Of a DNA stretch of 64,000 nucleotides, positions 1-11,350 are shown piece by piece; within the stretch, counting starts at the first letter, position 1; every line of letters begins with the position of its first letter. A model generated the notes under the pieces. The model was not told the DNA's origin, searched no databases, and worked only from the letters and a program-made list of their open reading frames with translations. Location of the stretch: assembly GCA_963971305.1 (NCBI GenBank), contig OZ020308.1, positions 35,431,275 through 35,495,274 of the forward strand. Reading direction: 5' to 3'. This DNA comes from Arcuatula senhousia (Eukaryota; Mollusca; Bivalvia; Mytilida; Mytilidae). The position numbers and the translations under genes are program-made.

Positions 1-3000
1 AGCAATTTTTTATGGGAAAATCCATGGTAATTTGGGAGAAAGTCATTTCCGCCCATACTGAGAATGAGTGCTACAATACAAGCGGCGTGGTCTATGTTTA
101 GATGCTGTTCTATTGCAATGATAATCCCTGTGATGTTGTATATTTCAGGTCTTTTCTTTTGGAGCCAAACGTATACTTGGTGTTTAAAATTGCCATCATC
201 AGTTCTTTCCCAGTGAATACTTATTGCAAAAAGATGAATAACCACGGTGTCAATATCGGCGGATGTAACAAAACTGACAATACTTTCACCATCTAAAAGA
301 TCTACTTGTAGAGTTTGCATCCAGTCCATCATTGCCATTTCTGCTTCACCTTTTCGCTGATGTATGCTATCTATATGGGTTGTACGCTGGATCCTTCCTT
401 CTTCAAACTTTATTCTCACAGGTATACAGTACGGGATGCATTTACACTGGTCAGCTTCCTCGCATGTACCGGTACATGTGCACATTACAGCTTCACTGTC
501 AATATCGAGAGTAAGTGTCGACTGAATATTTAACAATTCGGCATTTTTGGCTAAATAGCTACTGATTAAGCTCTTCCCAATTGCAGTTGTTAGAACAGCC
601 TTCTTGCTAAGTTTTGACTTGCTTATGATCTCTTTTTCTTCTTTTAAATGGGATATGGTGATGGTTTCTTTTTTCTGTCTCTTCTGTCTGGTGTTGGCTT
701 TCAGATCATCTGGAGTGAATCGATATTTCTCTTCACATATTACTATATGGTCTACATTTGGAAGTTTTGCCTGCAGCTGAGCAAGTATCCCTTTGTTAAT
801 GTACTGGATATACTGGTCTCCAGTAGATGACATCATTTTGAATTTAGCGCCTGCAAATTCAATAATAACTTTTGTTACTGACTTCTTCATTTCTTTCGGA
901 GGTTCTTTAAAATCTGTCAAAATCAAATCTGATGTTGGTATGCCACTTTTTTCTATTAAGGCAGCAAGAGCATTCTTAACACCAAGGGATTTGTTGGTTG
1001 AAGATTTACTACCATCAGCTTTAAACACAGATTGACAGGTATTCATACATGATGTAAGATGGTCATATTCCTTGCTCATTTTCTGAACATGTTTTTTCCT
1101 TTTGTCCTCTGCAGTGGCTTTAACACATTTGACTGATGTTTGTTTCACCCTACTCCTGGCGATAGTTGTGCCTTTCGCTTGCTTTACTCTTGTAATTAAA
1201 GCTTTTGGTCCTTTCAGCTCATTGACATTTGGCATATCATCTTCGGTCATTCCTAATAAATTGGACTGTACCAAGAATTTCTTAATCAAGAAGGTACCAA
1301 TCTCGTGTGTTTCTCTATCTAATATGGACGGTGGATGTTCTTGCACAGTGGTGTGGTAAACATTTTTCACAACCTCACTGGCTTCTGTTGACAGACCTTT
1401 TTGACGAATGATCATCTTTGATATTCTTAAAATGAAGTCGGTATCAGTTGACGTAACTGTTTTCCCCATGTATTTTGTAGCATGATCTTGTATATTGTCA
1501 GGATCAGATTCCTCGTTGTCATTGTCAGTTTTTGAAGCCTGCAAAATATTTTGTCGAGTTGCATGAACTTTCTGTTGGTCATCAACAGTGCACATTTTTG
1601 GTAGTATTGATTCCAATGTTGATCCAGGTCTTATGCACTTTTTGGCAATTCGATGGTCCATCTCTCTAGCTGTATCAAGACCAAAGTTAACAAGACTGCT
1701 ATTATGAGGAGTTGAAAATAGACTAGTTTTCATTTTCTGGTGAAAATGGCTAGATTGGAAATGTTCAATTAGAAGTTTTACACAGAAACCAGCATAGCTT
1801 GTTGCTCCATTTAAAAACGAAAACCTAAGAGACGATTTTACAGAAGAAAGAAGTAGATTGTAGCCATCTTCGCCTCCCAACCTTTCTGCTACAGCTATAG
1901 CAATTATTTCAGTACAATGTTCTTTTATCTCATGATGCATGCAAAATGTTGCATTGGTTTTACAGGATGTGTTGATAAACTGGCGGTATGTGTCACCCCA
2001 TTTCTCCTCTAGTTTAGTTGTTTTGTTTAACTTGACATCTTCCAAAAATTCGGCTTTGTCACTACTGGAAAGTTTGTCATAAAACATAGTCAAAAACGCC
2101 AGTTGCAATGCTGCTGATAGCCTCCAGATGTTTCGTGTAGCTTTTTCTATATTGTCAATTGACAAAAGCTTTGTCCAATCTTTCTCACTTTCCTCATCTT
2201 TCATATACTGTAGAATATGTATCAGACCACATGACTTGTATGCCGAAATAAGGTTAGTAATTTTGGACTTCCTTAGATGGAGAACAGGAAATTCTGGCAG
2301 AACGCATTGGTACTTTGAGTTTTGTTCCTTTAGTTTGAAGATGTTTTGAGCAATTTTAAAGTCAGGCCCAAAAAGAATTTTCTGTCCTGGTTGGAGTTCT
2401 GTCTTGACTACTATGTCATCTAGAACGTTTCTAAGGACTGTAATATCATCATCTCTGCCTGATGCCGGTTGGAGGGTGACGAGTCAAAAGTGGTGGTGGG
2501 TGGTGTTTCTCAAATAGTGTAGTTACGTCTGACAGGGTGTTGAATTCCGTGCTACTAGATTCTACACTTTCAATGTTATAAAACATATCTCTAACAGCGC
2601 TGTTGTTCATATCAGTTGATATATTCTCAACATCTGTGTTGTCAATGGTGGCCTCTGATGTATCAGATTCTCTGACAGAAGTTTCGTCATTGTCGATTGT
2701 CTTGCTCTTGTCTTCTATTGACATAGATTCCATGGACTGGTCAAATGTTCCATTTAACATATAGTGGTCATCATCTCTGTTTTGGCTTGTCTCCTTTATC
2801 GGTTGTAATTGTAGTTGGTCAATTAAAAATGGCAATACTCCCCATGTCGAATGAGCTTCAAACTTCTCTTTTGTCTCTTGTTCCTCTGGTGTTCGTTTGA
2901 GAAGAATTCTATCCATATCTTGTTTCCCTAGACTTTTTGGTACAAGACAACTACAGGAGTCAGATTTGTCACATGATTCCATGTGCCAATTTTGAATATA

Positions 3001-4752
3001 CAATGCATCTTTTGGTACCCCTTTGACAGTAATAGGAAGAGTGCAAACTTGTGTCGTTCTGCTTTCACCTGGTAATGGGTCACTCTTTGCTGACAAGTGA
3101 ACCAAGTTGTCCATCATCAGTATCAAATGGCATTGACGTAAGTTAACATTATGACACTTTACTTGGTCTTCCCCATCCTTGATGTAAAACAATGGATAAG
3201 CTTTTAAAAATGTTTTAAGATAGCATATCTCTGAGTCTGACTTGTATTTGAGTCGTCTGTTCCCAGTTCTCAGACTTTGTGTGACTCCTGTGTGAGACGT
3301 TACATTGAAGACTGTTGTGATGTTATGGTAATTGACAAGCAGTTCATCAGTATTAAGATCTTGAATTACTCCAGAATACTGTTGGCTTAAAATGTTGAGG
3401 AGACCTTCCCATGCGCAAAATAATGATGATATTTTGTTGCACAAGTAACTGTTGTTACCTTCCTCATTTTGTTTCTTCAACGTTTGTTTACATGTAAATG
3501 CCTCGGAAAGGAAAATTCGAATCGGAAGTGGAACTGTTGTAAACCATTCTTTGATCAGGTTGAAATTGTCTATTCCAAAAGTATCATCATGAACTGGTTC
3601 AATTTCTTGAAAGCAGCTGTAACATAGACATGACCCAGAAAGGACATCAGGAGATTCCACAAGCTCAGTATCTTCAAGTGTATGGATGAAGAGGACATTT
3701 TCTTGTTTTAACAAACGTGGCATTTGGTCTTGCAGTTCAAAGCGTTTGGTAATGCCATTCTCTGTCTGTTGTATTGTGCCAGGTGTCAAAAATGTAATCT
3801 CTCGCAAATATGCATGATGGTACCTCTCCACCACTGATGTAGCTATGGTTGAAAAGTAGCTCATTGTTGTGACGTCTCTGTTTTCCCAACACACATACAA
3901 GTGCAGACCTGGTCTATGACAGCAATTATGTGAACATCCAAGACATGCTATACCTCTAGAAACATCGAGCCCGCCCTAAATTTGAAATTGATTGACTATA
4001 AGTTGTTCAATTACTTCTGGTCGGTGTTGAATATTTCTGACATATAGACTTATCCCACTTGTTAGCTCCTCTGCAGTTTTTCTCTTAGTATTGTTTTGAC
4101 AAACTATTGAGGCCATCTTGTTTGATACCATTCCAAGTTCTTTCATTGAGAGGCAACTTTGTAGGAAATCCCATTTCTTTCTCAATATAGTGGAAAATGA
4201 TGTTTTGTCTGTTACTCCACAGTATTTCTCAAAATTACTTTCAAAATGCAGTACTTTATTCCAGTTACTACTGTCTTTGAATTCAGCAGAATTTCTGTGA
4301 TCTAGCACAGTGTGAACTGGAGTTTTTGGAAAAGTCTGCTGTTCATCCCAGAGAGTGTTGAATAAATCAGATTCTATCAATTTCCTATATAGTTGAAGTG
4401 TGGACTTGTCATCGATGGACTTTTATGAATCATTTGTTGGAGAGCAAGTTAAATTGATAATATCATTCCCAACATTTCTACAAATTTCGAAGCTGTCATA
4501 ATTTCTGAATATATATCTGTATATCGATGATATAGGTGTGTACTTTCTGCCATTTTCTTCTTTTATTCCATTTGAATGGGAATGCAGCTCTCGAATAACG
4601 TTTTCCTTCTTGAAAATCTTGTTGTTGTCAGTGCTTGACTTATTAGTTCGAATAAATGTAACAAAGTCGTCGACAGATACATATTTATAGTTTTCAGAGT
4701 CACCAAGATCCACGAATGCCAACTGTGAGAGACTTTCAACCTTCGGAATACC
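1..4752 (-). pseudogene. Large CXC / XRN-FEN-like nuclease-motif gene, 3' part, with two in-frame stops and a frameshift
   Basis: Transcribed leftwards and running off the window edge. A 3' splice site (TTCTTTGTTTCCAG) opens this exon at 4752. One frame then reads to 2452, broken only by TAA at 4423-4425 and TAG at 3976-3978. At 2452-2483 the reading shifts +1 and stays open to base 1, about 820 codons. The last part has a cysteine cluster (CTCTGTCEEADQCKCIPYC, near 440-490) like Tesmin/TSO1 CXC motifs. It also has an acidic SADIDTVV motif (near 240-270) like the metal-binding DxD of PIN/FEN nucleases, and GGNDFLP (near 34-54), which matches the GNDF(L/I)P motif of XRN exonucleases. An aspartate/serine-rich linker lies near 2560-2740. 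I recall similar uncharacterised multicopy genes in bivalves and cnidarians. The nuclease role is inference. With three lesions in 4.7 kb it is a young pseudogene, a recoded gene or an assembly with errors. Confidence 0.6.
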
Positions 4753-5629
4753 CTGGAAACAAAGAAGTACTTACTCAATTTTATTAGTCTTATTATTGAG
4801 AATGAGTATAAGATTGATAAAATATAGGACTAATAATGCATTATATATATATATATATATTATTTGTGTTTGTGTTGCATCAACATATTTGTTGATTCAA
4901 TGCTCAATAAGTTCATTAGTTGGTTATTTCTTACAGACTTATATAAAATGGTATCAGCATGGGGTTGAAAGGGGGTATTGTATCCCTGCTGCCCTCCACC
5001 TTTCTCACCGCCAACCGCACCCTGTCTCCCCGCTCCCCGCCTACTTTCTTCCCGCCCCTTGCTATGAACGAACACCAAAAAATTGGCTACACCACCGCTT
5101 TCTTCCCGCCCCTCGTCATGAACAAACACCAAAAAATTGGCTACACCACCGCCCATGTAAAATTACCCCCACCTGTTCCACCACCGTTCCCCGTCTATTT
5201 TAACACCGCTCCCCGCCCCTTCAGCCACCGTATTACCCCCTTTCCATCCCCATCAGCATATACCATCTTTATTCTTCACTGCCAAACAAACATGTTTCTA
5301 GTTCCTTTCTTTATAGTTATTCCATTCAAGATACTTTGTTAATTATTTTCATTGAATCATGACATTATCTGATTGAAATACAAAATAATTTCCTTAACCA
5401 ATTATAATGATCTTTCTGTCGATACTTTGCATTACCACTCATAGCGTAGTCAAATACAAAGGTTGTTTATATTTTGGATATGGGTGGTTAATATATAATT
5501 GTTTGCTCTTCACGCTAAGCATTACAACTTTTTGTCAAAGCGCCCCTGAAGAGTCTGAAATAGTTGAAACACAGTCTTGTCGGGCATAGAAAAATTTACT
5601 GCCTGGAACTACAGTTTATATTAACATAC
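4753..5629 (-). other. Proposed intron with TA microsatellite and 54-bp tandem duplication
   Basis: This is the intron implied by the acceptor at 4752 and the donor at 5629. It holds an alternating TA run at about 4842-4861. A C-rich tandem duplication of 54-bp units lies at 5045-5152; each unit carries the phrase AAAAAATTGGCTACACCACC. The open plus-strand frames across the C-rich part are low-complexity and I do not read them as a gene. Confidence 0.45.
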
Positions 5630-5680
5630 CATCCTTGGCGTCTTGACTTGACATATCGCTCATCATTTATTGTCTCCCCT
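5630..5680 (-). other. Candidate first exon end with start codon and splice donor
   Basis: On the minus strand the sequence CCAAGG ATG is followed directly by GTATGT, a strong donor. Joined to the acceptor at 4752, ATG (5632-5630) reads Met-Gly-Ile-Pro-Lys in the frame of the downstream gene. M-G-(I/V) is also how FEN1, XPG and XRN proteins start. Two TGA codons lie upstream in this frame, so the ATG would be the last codon of the first exon. This is inferred from the splice signals only. Confidence 0.35.
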
Positions 5681-7323
5681 TAAAACAAAAAGAAATGTTA
5701 TATGTATTGAAAGGTACATTCAAATACTTCTTAATATTAAAATCTACCTTAAAAAATAAATTTTATTTTGAGCATTTTGTCTAATTGTGTGGGTTTTTTT
5801 TTATTAAAAAGAACATTTTCTTTATTTTTTTAATCATCAAGACCTCTTTACTTAAAATCAAGTGAGAAGATAAAAGCAGTTGTTTCCTGTTTTAACCAGA
5901 TGTTATCTAATGAACCAAGAAATTATAAATCATTAATAAATTGAAATAATAAAGATTATGATGCATGCACTAAAAATGACAACTAATGAAAGTATTTATT
6001 AAATTTATAGAAATATAATCAACTTACCTCATTTCAGAAAAAAATATTCCATTAAACACAGAAGTTCCTCTCTACTAGGGTATCAGAACAAAATATTTAT
6101 ATTCACCAGTTAATGTTTAATATCAAAATAAAGTATAACAAAAGTATGGTATAGGTAAAATTGTATATGCTAATCATTAATATGGAACATTGTTGCATAG
6201 GATTAAGCCGACCTTGTATATTTTGTATATATCATAGATAGGTAAGGATAGCTATGTGATGATTAATGATTAGAAGCAGATGCTTATAGGAATGACTAGA
6301 ACACTGAAACAAACTTTAACTGTCATTGCTGTCTACAACTGATTAACCACAATATTTATTGCTGGATAAAATTTCAAAACAAGATAGAAATTTGTCTTTG
6401 GCATAGGAGTATATCGAATATGGTTCGTATGACCCTTTGGATGCTAAAATTAACTTTGCAGTACCTAACAACATTAATGTAACAATATATTATTCTATTT
6501 GTATCATATATGTAAGTATATCCAAATAAAATACATTTAAATAAAATTAATAATTGTGTTCAGATTTATTTCCATTACCACAAACTCGTGTAAATATTTT
6601 AGGCATTTATATTATATTAAAAATAATACAATAATTCTGGGAAACCAATCATTACACAATCTTCTGACAAAGATATCATCGATTTTGTCAATTTTAATAC
6701 ATTAAGGTTTATTTCCATCAACCTGCATTTTCAAAATGTGAGACATGCATCATTAACGGACCTAAAAAGTGTCACCTGTCATTAACGGACCATATTTCTC
6801 AAAGTAATACCAATTTTGGCATTTTTGTCCCAATATTAATATTTTTGTCCAGAAAATCCTTCTTTTATGTTTTTTATTGCGCAAGTAGCACAAGACTTAT
6901 TACAAAAAAATGTTTCAATGACGAAAATGACGTATTTTAATGCATTTTTCGTCATTATAAGGACACATTTTTGCAGAGGGTAGGTCTCCGCCTTTTCGTT
7001 TTGCGAAGAAGTGTCAATTCAAATCAAAATGGTTTTTGCGGGAAGTTTTTCGTGATTAAAAACCATTTGGACACATCTATCACAAGGTTCACTTATTTAC
7101 TATATTTTAGCCTCAGAGTTAATTTCATAAAAGTAAATGCTTTTTTTTTTCTTCATAAAACTACTTAACAGACTGTCACGGCGACTTTAACGGACCACAA
7201 AAACCGTGAAACACCTTTAAACGGATCATTTTTCTCGATAAACTTGTATACATACCTTTGTGGTTTTGATCAAATTGATCCCATAGCAGTTTGTCTCTAC
7301 AAAATGCAGAGAGAAACAACTAC
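5681..7323. other. AT-rich stretch without a gene
   Basis: I see no coding region or RNA gene. The short phrase ATTAACGGACC recurs near 6752, 6780 and, in variant form, 7185. This suggests a degraded local repeat. Confidence 0.5.
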
Positions 7324-7470
7324 CTGCTTGCAATGCTCGGACCAGCCCGACACAGTCGTCAGACTGGTCTTCCCCTCTACTAGAGCTTCCACCTGATATT
7401 TGGTGCTTGTTTTGCCCTATCGAGTTTTTATTGCTCGGGATGACAAACCTTCTACCACGAGTAATCTTAT
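7324..7470 (-). CDS. Isolated internal exon candidate, 147 bp, phase 1-1
   Basis: A strong acceptor on the minus strand (TTTTTTTCTTTCAG) precedes 7470, and a GCAG/GTAGTT donor follows 7324. Between them is an open 49-residue segment beginning with Asp-Lys-Ile-Thr-Arg-Gly-Arg-Arg and including a serine/glycine-rich stretch (SGGSSSRGEDQSDD). The exon has two bases before its first full codon and one after its last, so it is symmetrical. I do not recognise the peptide. It could belong to the large gene to the left, but that conflicts with the proposed start at 5632, or to a different gene. Confidence 0.4.
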
Positions 7471-7685
7471 CTGAAAGAAAAAAATACAAGTGTGTACGAG
7501 TTGTTAGTCTATTCCTTGTCCTATCATTGATTATGTAGTAACGAAAAAATGTATTAAATAAAGTATATTTCACCAAAAGTATTTGCATATCATAAAACAT
7601 TTTAATATACACGATTCAATTATATCTATTTTTATGAAAATCTGTCAGTCAAAAATGGCCAGACTTCGCAAACATAAAGTGTAGT

Positions 7686-7872
7686 TAAACGACAGCATCG
7701 ACACCGAGTTCAACGTGATGGAACAAACCAAATCCGATGCAGTATTCCAAGTAGATGTGATAATAGATGCTGAGAAAATTGTTACGAAAGTTGCACCCCG
7801 TCGGCCCAACCATCCCAATTTACATTTAACATTATATAACCCCAAAAATGCAAAATTCATAATTTCTATTTA
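7686..7872 (+). pseudogene. Short coding-like fragment
   Basis: One plus-strand frame reads about 60 residues of normal composition, including MEQTKSDAVFQVDVIIDAEK and ending at TAA near 7872. A TAG lies just upstream at about 7681. No family is recognised. The uninterrupted frame and ordinary amino-acid mix are the only support. Confidence 0.25.
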
Positions 7873-7902
7873 ATATATAATTATCAATATAAGATAAGTT
7901 GA

Positions 7903-8190
7903 AATCTGACAGCTCTGAAAGTAGCGTAGGACGCATACTTTATCATACTAAACCATCCTACCAAGTTTCAAATCATTCCCATGTACGGTTTCTGAGAAAA
8001 GCTTGACGGAAATTTTCATGTCTATTTTGGTATCGATCCAGTCCGATACAGGAAGTAGATGTCCGACAGGTCTAAAATTCGCGAAGGACGTATAGTTTGT
8101 CATACTGAACCATCCTAGTAATTTTCAAGTCATTCCAATTTATGGTTTATGATAAAAGCTTGACGGAAATTCGTACGGACGGACGGACCA
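7903..8190. repeat. Two-copy tandem repeat, period about 155 bp
   Basis: Two diverged units each contain a phrase like CATACT(A/G)AACCATCCTA, then CAAGTCATTCC or its variant, and end in AAGCTTGACGGAAATT (about 7999 and 8156). The second unit runs into GGACGGACGGACC. Such units are common dispersed repeats in mussel DNA (recalled, not searched). Confidence 0.65.
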
Positions 8191-8875
8191 ACTTTCAACG
8201 CTTGTGGGTTTTTTATTACAAGTTTATTTTTTTGTTCAATAGTGTGAGTTTTCAAAAATTAAGCCGACAAATAGGCGCTATGAGCTGTCAATGTATGTAT
8301 ATTGGGAGTTTATTGACTTATATTGGGAGTTTATTGAGAGTGTGGGGAAAATCAATATTAGAATCTAGATTTATCTCCACAGATTATCAATTTTATTTAT
8401 ATTCCCTTTCAGTACAAAATATCACAAGTGAAATTATTATTCTTTGTACAAAAATCACCGACCTGTGAAAATTAGACCCAATAAGGTTCATGAATAAAAG
8501 ACAAAAGGTCTTCAGTCACCAACAATGAAACCCCCTAGGGTATTCAAATGATGTACTGTTATTGCAACCCGACAATTATAAGTCATATTTTGGTTCAATA
8601 TATTCCTAACAACACAGGGAAATATTTGTACACGAGGCACAAAGATCATGCAGTTGATTGTAAATTTTGAACAGTCAAACCAACCGTCTGTCACAAAAAT
8701 GTTGCATCATAATATAACATTTATTGACAATTGTGAAATATTGGCATTATCCTTTAAACATTATTATACAAATCTTTAAGGAATCTCTTCACACCAATTA
8801 TAAAGGGTTATCCCAGATTTATAGATACCTAACGTCCTCTTTCTAAATCATGTTACCCAGAGTGTTTGTTGTTCA
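8191..8875. other. Non-coding stretch
   Basis: I see no supported gene. A 20-bp phrase TATATTGGGAGTTTATTGA is locally doubled near 8299-8338. Confidence 0.45.
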
Positions 8876-9425
8876 TGATCTAAGAGTTTCTGTCCACAGT
8901 CAAAGATTAAAGAGTTTTTGTCGAAGATTAAAGAGTTTATGTCCATGATTTAAGGATGTTCGCTACTATTATTGAAAATAAATAGGTTTCAAATTTGATG
9001 CCTCAAATCAAAAGATAATAGTAAGAGGTATAAAACAAGCCAAATAATTTGATAGGTTCATGACCTCGTTTTCAAGATAATTGACGTTTAAGTTTTGGCG
9101 GGAAAAGGTTTTCTCTGTCTTATTCATAGGTTTAACAGTGGCACTATTAAGCTGTTAAAACCCGTGACAGAATAAATAGGATTTGATAAAACTGTGTAAA
9201 TCACTTCTTTGGGATATACTAAAGGCATTGATTAAAAGAAAATGGGGGGTTCGTGGGTGGGCAAAAAAAGTAACCCTCTTTTGATGGTAAAAACCCGAGG
9301 ATTCCGAAAAATGACAGAAATTCCAAAACTAGACTAGCGAGCATCCTTAAAGAGGTTTTTGTCCAAGATTAAAGCGTTTTTGTCCAAGATAAAAGAGTGT
9401 TTGTCCAAGATTAGAGAGTATTTTA
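8876..9425. repeat. Minisatellite (about 21-bp units), split by a MITE
   Basis: Units like AAGAGTTTTTGTCCAAGATT repeat at 8880-8950 and resume at 9351-9425. The array is interrupted exactly by the element at 8954-9346, so it was continuous before that insertion. Confidence 0.75.
8954..9346. mobile_element. 393-bp MITE with TTAA target duplication, family 1
   Basis: The left end is GGATGTTCGCTA and the right end TAGCGAGCATCC, an inverted repeat with one mismatch in 12. TTAA flanks both sides (8950-8953 and 9347-9350). There is no coding capacity. The TTAA duplication is typical of piggyBac-type transposases, but the ends do not show the usual CCC start, so the superfamily is open. Confidence 0.8.
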
Positions 9426-9757
9426 AGAGTTCCAGAGCTCATACAAGCAATAAGCCCCTCATGCTTCACTGCCAAGGAAGAAAGTTCAACCTAACCTACC
9501 CAACAATCAATTGATCTGTTTCATCTGACTGGCTCGACCTGTTTCTGTAGTACTGTAAGCTTAAAAAATAAAAAGGAATACTTATTTATATAGAAAAGTA
9601 TAATCAAAGACTACTTGAAAACTGGCTAAATCGGCGATTAGAAAAAAATCTAATGAAAAATGGGATTTAACAATATATACAAGAGCATGGAAGCCAGAAT
9701 TGATCTCCTTGTGTAATATATGAATTTAAAGTTTCAACAATTTGCGTTTCATTTTAG
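9426..9757. other. Non-coding stretch
   Basis: No gene or repeat structure is supported here. Confidence 0.4.
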
Positions 9758-9966
9758 CACTATGTTTGGAATTATATATAAGGTATAAGGAACTAGTTTT
9801 ACCCTGTGGCTATCACAAGCCAGATGTCCCATTCAAAACTTGTGTTTATGCTGGTCTTAAAACCATTTGTCCAGATGGGTTTTGTAAGGACCCCTCAACT
9901 AGAACCAAAGTTATGGAGTCAACAGACACTGACACCATACCATCATATGACCAAAAAAGTTTTTGA
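9758..9966 (+). CDS. Possible terminal exon
   Basis: TTTCATTTTAG at 9747-9757 would serve as a splice acceptor. The following frame encodes about 68 residues to TGA at 9964, including LPCGYHKPDVPFKTCVYAG and further cysteines (TICPDGFC). It has ordinary composition and no recognised domain. It lies directly beside the minus-strand pseudogene end at 9968. A chance open frame is quite possible. Confidence 0.2.
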
Positions 9967-9967
9967 C

Positions 9968-10336
9968 TTATAAAGTATATTGCCTCAAAGCCTCAAGTTC
10001 TCCTGGTCTTCTTCTATTGTACAGAAGCAATCTAGCCTGTACTAGGATAGATCTATATGTTTCTAAATTGTACATTATCAGCCTATGCAGGATCACGCTC
10101 AGTTTTCTGAATTTCTTCAACCAGATAATTTTTTATTTGGGTGTGGTAGTGGTTTCCTTTAGTTAAAAGCTGTTTTCTTGCAGAACTATTAACTCTGGTA
10201 CCCCATTCCATTTTTAAAAGTTGCATGAAATTTGTAGCTTCTTCTCTAGCAACTGTATCTGATGTTTTAATAGATTGAACAAGTTTTAACGCTGCTTAAT
10301 TTGAAATGTCAAAACCCAACTTTACTGGGGTACTTG
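9968..10336 (-). pseudogene. Decayed zinc-finger/recombinase-associated gene, downstream part
   Basis: The minus strand reads AALKLVQSIKTSDTVAREEA, continues to a tryptophan-containing KMEWGTRVNSSA segment, then after a frameshift near 10093 gives YRSILVQARLLLYNRRRPGE and stops at 9968. The run LLLYNRRRPGELEALR matches the LxLFNRRRxGE signature I recall from large uncharacterised bivalve and cnidarian proteins that have N-terminal C2H2-like fingers. It is the continuation of 15713-16426, separated by the SINE at 10337 and the DIRS element. Stops and a frameshift make it non-functional. Confidence 0.6.
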
Positions 10337-10814
10337 GTCCCGTGCGGGGCCCGGGTGGCGAATAGGCCCGCAGCAGAGCCTAGCTTGTCGTAAGAGGCGA
10401 CTAAGGGTCTTGGGATTCTGACATCGGGTCAATGCTCAGCCCACAGAGCGACCAAGTGTGTACCCTAGGTGGCTGAATAGGGTAGCCCTCGTCCGCGGGG
10501 GTTGTCAGGTCTATAATACGGAAACCCTGACCGCCGACCATAGTGGGCCAACGTGTGTGGAGAATGCCACGCTTTATGCACGTAAAAGCCCCCTTTGTGG
10601 ACCAAGTAGTGCACCACATAGGCTAAATTTTCCGCCCCTACCCACTTCTCCCCTTTTCCTGTGGTTCTTCAAAATTTACCGTCCCTGTGTTTCCCACCCC
10701 ATTCCATATTTCATTTATCATCATCATTTCATGTTCATTGTATCATCCTTTTCATGTTCATCGCCTGTAAATAACCTATATAGCGTTGCACGGGCGTAAA
10801 ACACCAACTCACTC
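10337..10814 (+). mobile_element. SINE subfamily A, full length, copy 1
   Basis: This 478-bp element begins GTCCCGTGCGGGGCCCGGG and ends in a CACT tail. It is flanked by the 13-bp duplication ACTGGGGTACTTG at 10324-10336 and 10815-10827, so it arrived by target-primed reverse transcription. The head contains TGGCGAATAGG, which resembles a Pol III A box; I cannot find a convincing B box. It sits inside the decayed zinc-finger gene. Confidence 0.93.
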
Positions 10815-10827
10815 ACTGGGGTACTTG

Positions 10828-10893
10828 AATGTTTCAGTTCTTCATTTTCTGTGGAATTTGCTTCATTTTAAGAACGTTCAACAAAGGCATCAA
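10828..10893 (-). pseudogene. Decayed zinc-finger gene, piece between SINE and DIRS
   Basis: The minus strand reads FDAFVERS, a stop, then NEANSTENEEL, linking the piece upstream of the DIRS element (NAIKSV) to the piece beyond the SINE. Continuity of sense across two insertions shows that both elements landed in one older coding region. Confidence 0.5.
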
Positions 10894-11249
10894 AATTACA
10901 AAAATTAAACGAGACTCACCTTGGTAAGAGTCGAAGTTTGATTGTGATTCTATTTAGTCATAGAATCACGATAGGGATAAAATGAGATTGTGTTTGCGCA
11001 TGTTACTAATCAAATTTCAAAGATAGGTTTTTGTCATTTACAATCTGTGCCATGTTTGCAACATGCATTAATGATTTTTTACTTATTTCTATTTTACTCA
11101 ACCATTATAAATATATATATAACACGAGACTCACCCTGCCGGGGGGGGGGAGGGTGGCATTTTATCCCTATCGTGATTCTATGACTAAATAGAATCACAA
11201 TCAAACTTCGACTCTTACCAAGGTGAGTCTCGTTTAATTTTTGTAATTC
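10894..11249. repeat. Long inverted repeat (92-bp arms) at the 3' end of the DIRS element
   Basis: 10894-10984 is the near-perfect reverse complement of 11158-11249; both contain GAGTCGAAGTTTGATTGTG or its complement. The 173-bp loop holds the sequence complementary to the other element end, a short TA run and a poly-G run at about 11141-11150. Confidence 0.85.
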
Positions 11250-11283
11250 TATTACGTCATAATCACTTCCGGGATAAAATGAG
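11243..11283 (-). repeat. DIRS inverted terminal repeat, 3' side
   Basis: It matches the inverse of 15671-15712 over about 41 bp with one extra base. Just inside it, 11282-11312 forms a GAGGTTTTT/AAAAACCTC hairpin. Confidence 0.8.
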
Positions 11284-11350
11284 GTTTTTAAAGCAAATGA
11301 CAAAAACCTCCCAATAATCTTAATCAATTAAATGTATAGATACTTACAGA

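Noticed and set aside
102..1359. Plus-strand open frames at the left edge
   Set aside because: They are shadows of the long minus-strand coding frame, which has far better composition and motifs.
5045..5152. Direct repeats resembling a CRISPR array
   Set aside because: Only two adjacent 54-bp units with no spacers, in animal DNA.
10337..10410. SINE head as a tRNA gene
   Set aside because: No cloverleaf and no convincing B box; only an A-box-like word.
10401..10799. Recurrent open frames of 60-115 codons on both strands at every SINE copy
   Set aside because: The same peptides recur because the SINE sequence recurs. Both strands are open, and older copies show no selection on the frame.
11094..11327. 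ORF across the DIRS inverted arms
   Set aside because: It lies entirely within terminal inverted repeats and a poly-G run. No coding signature.
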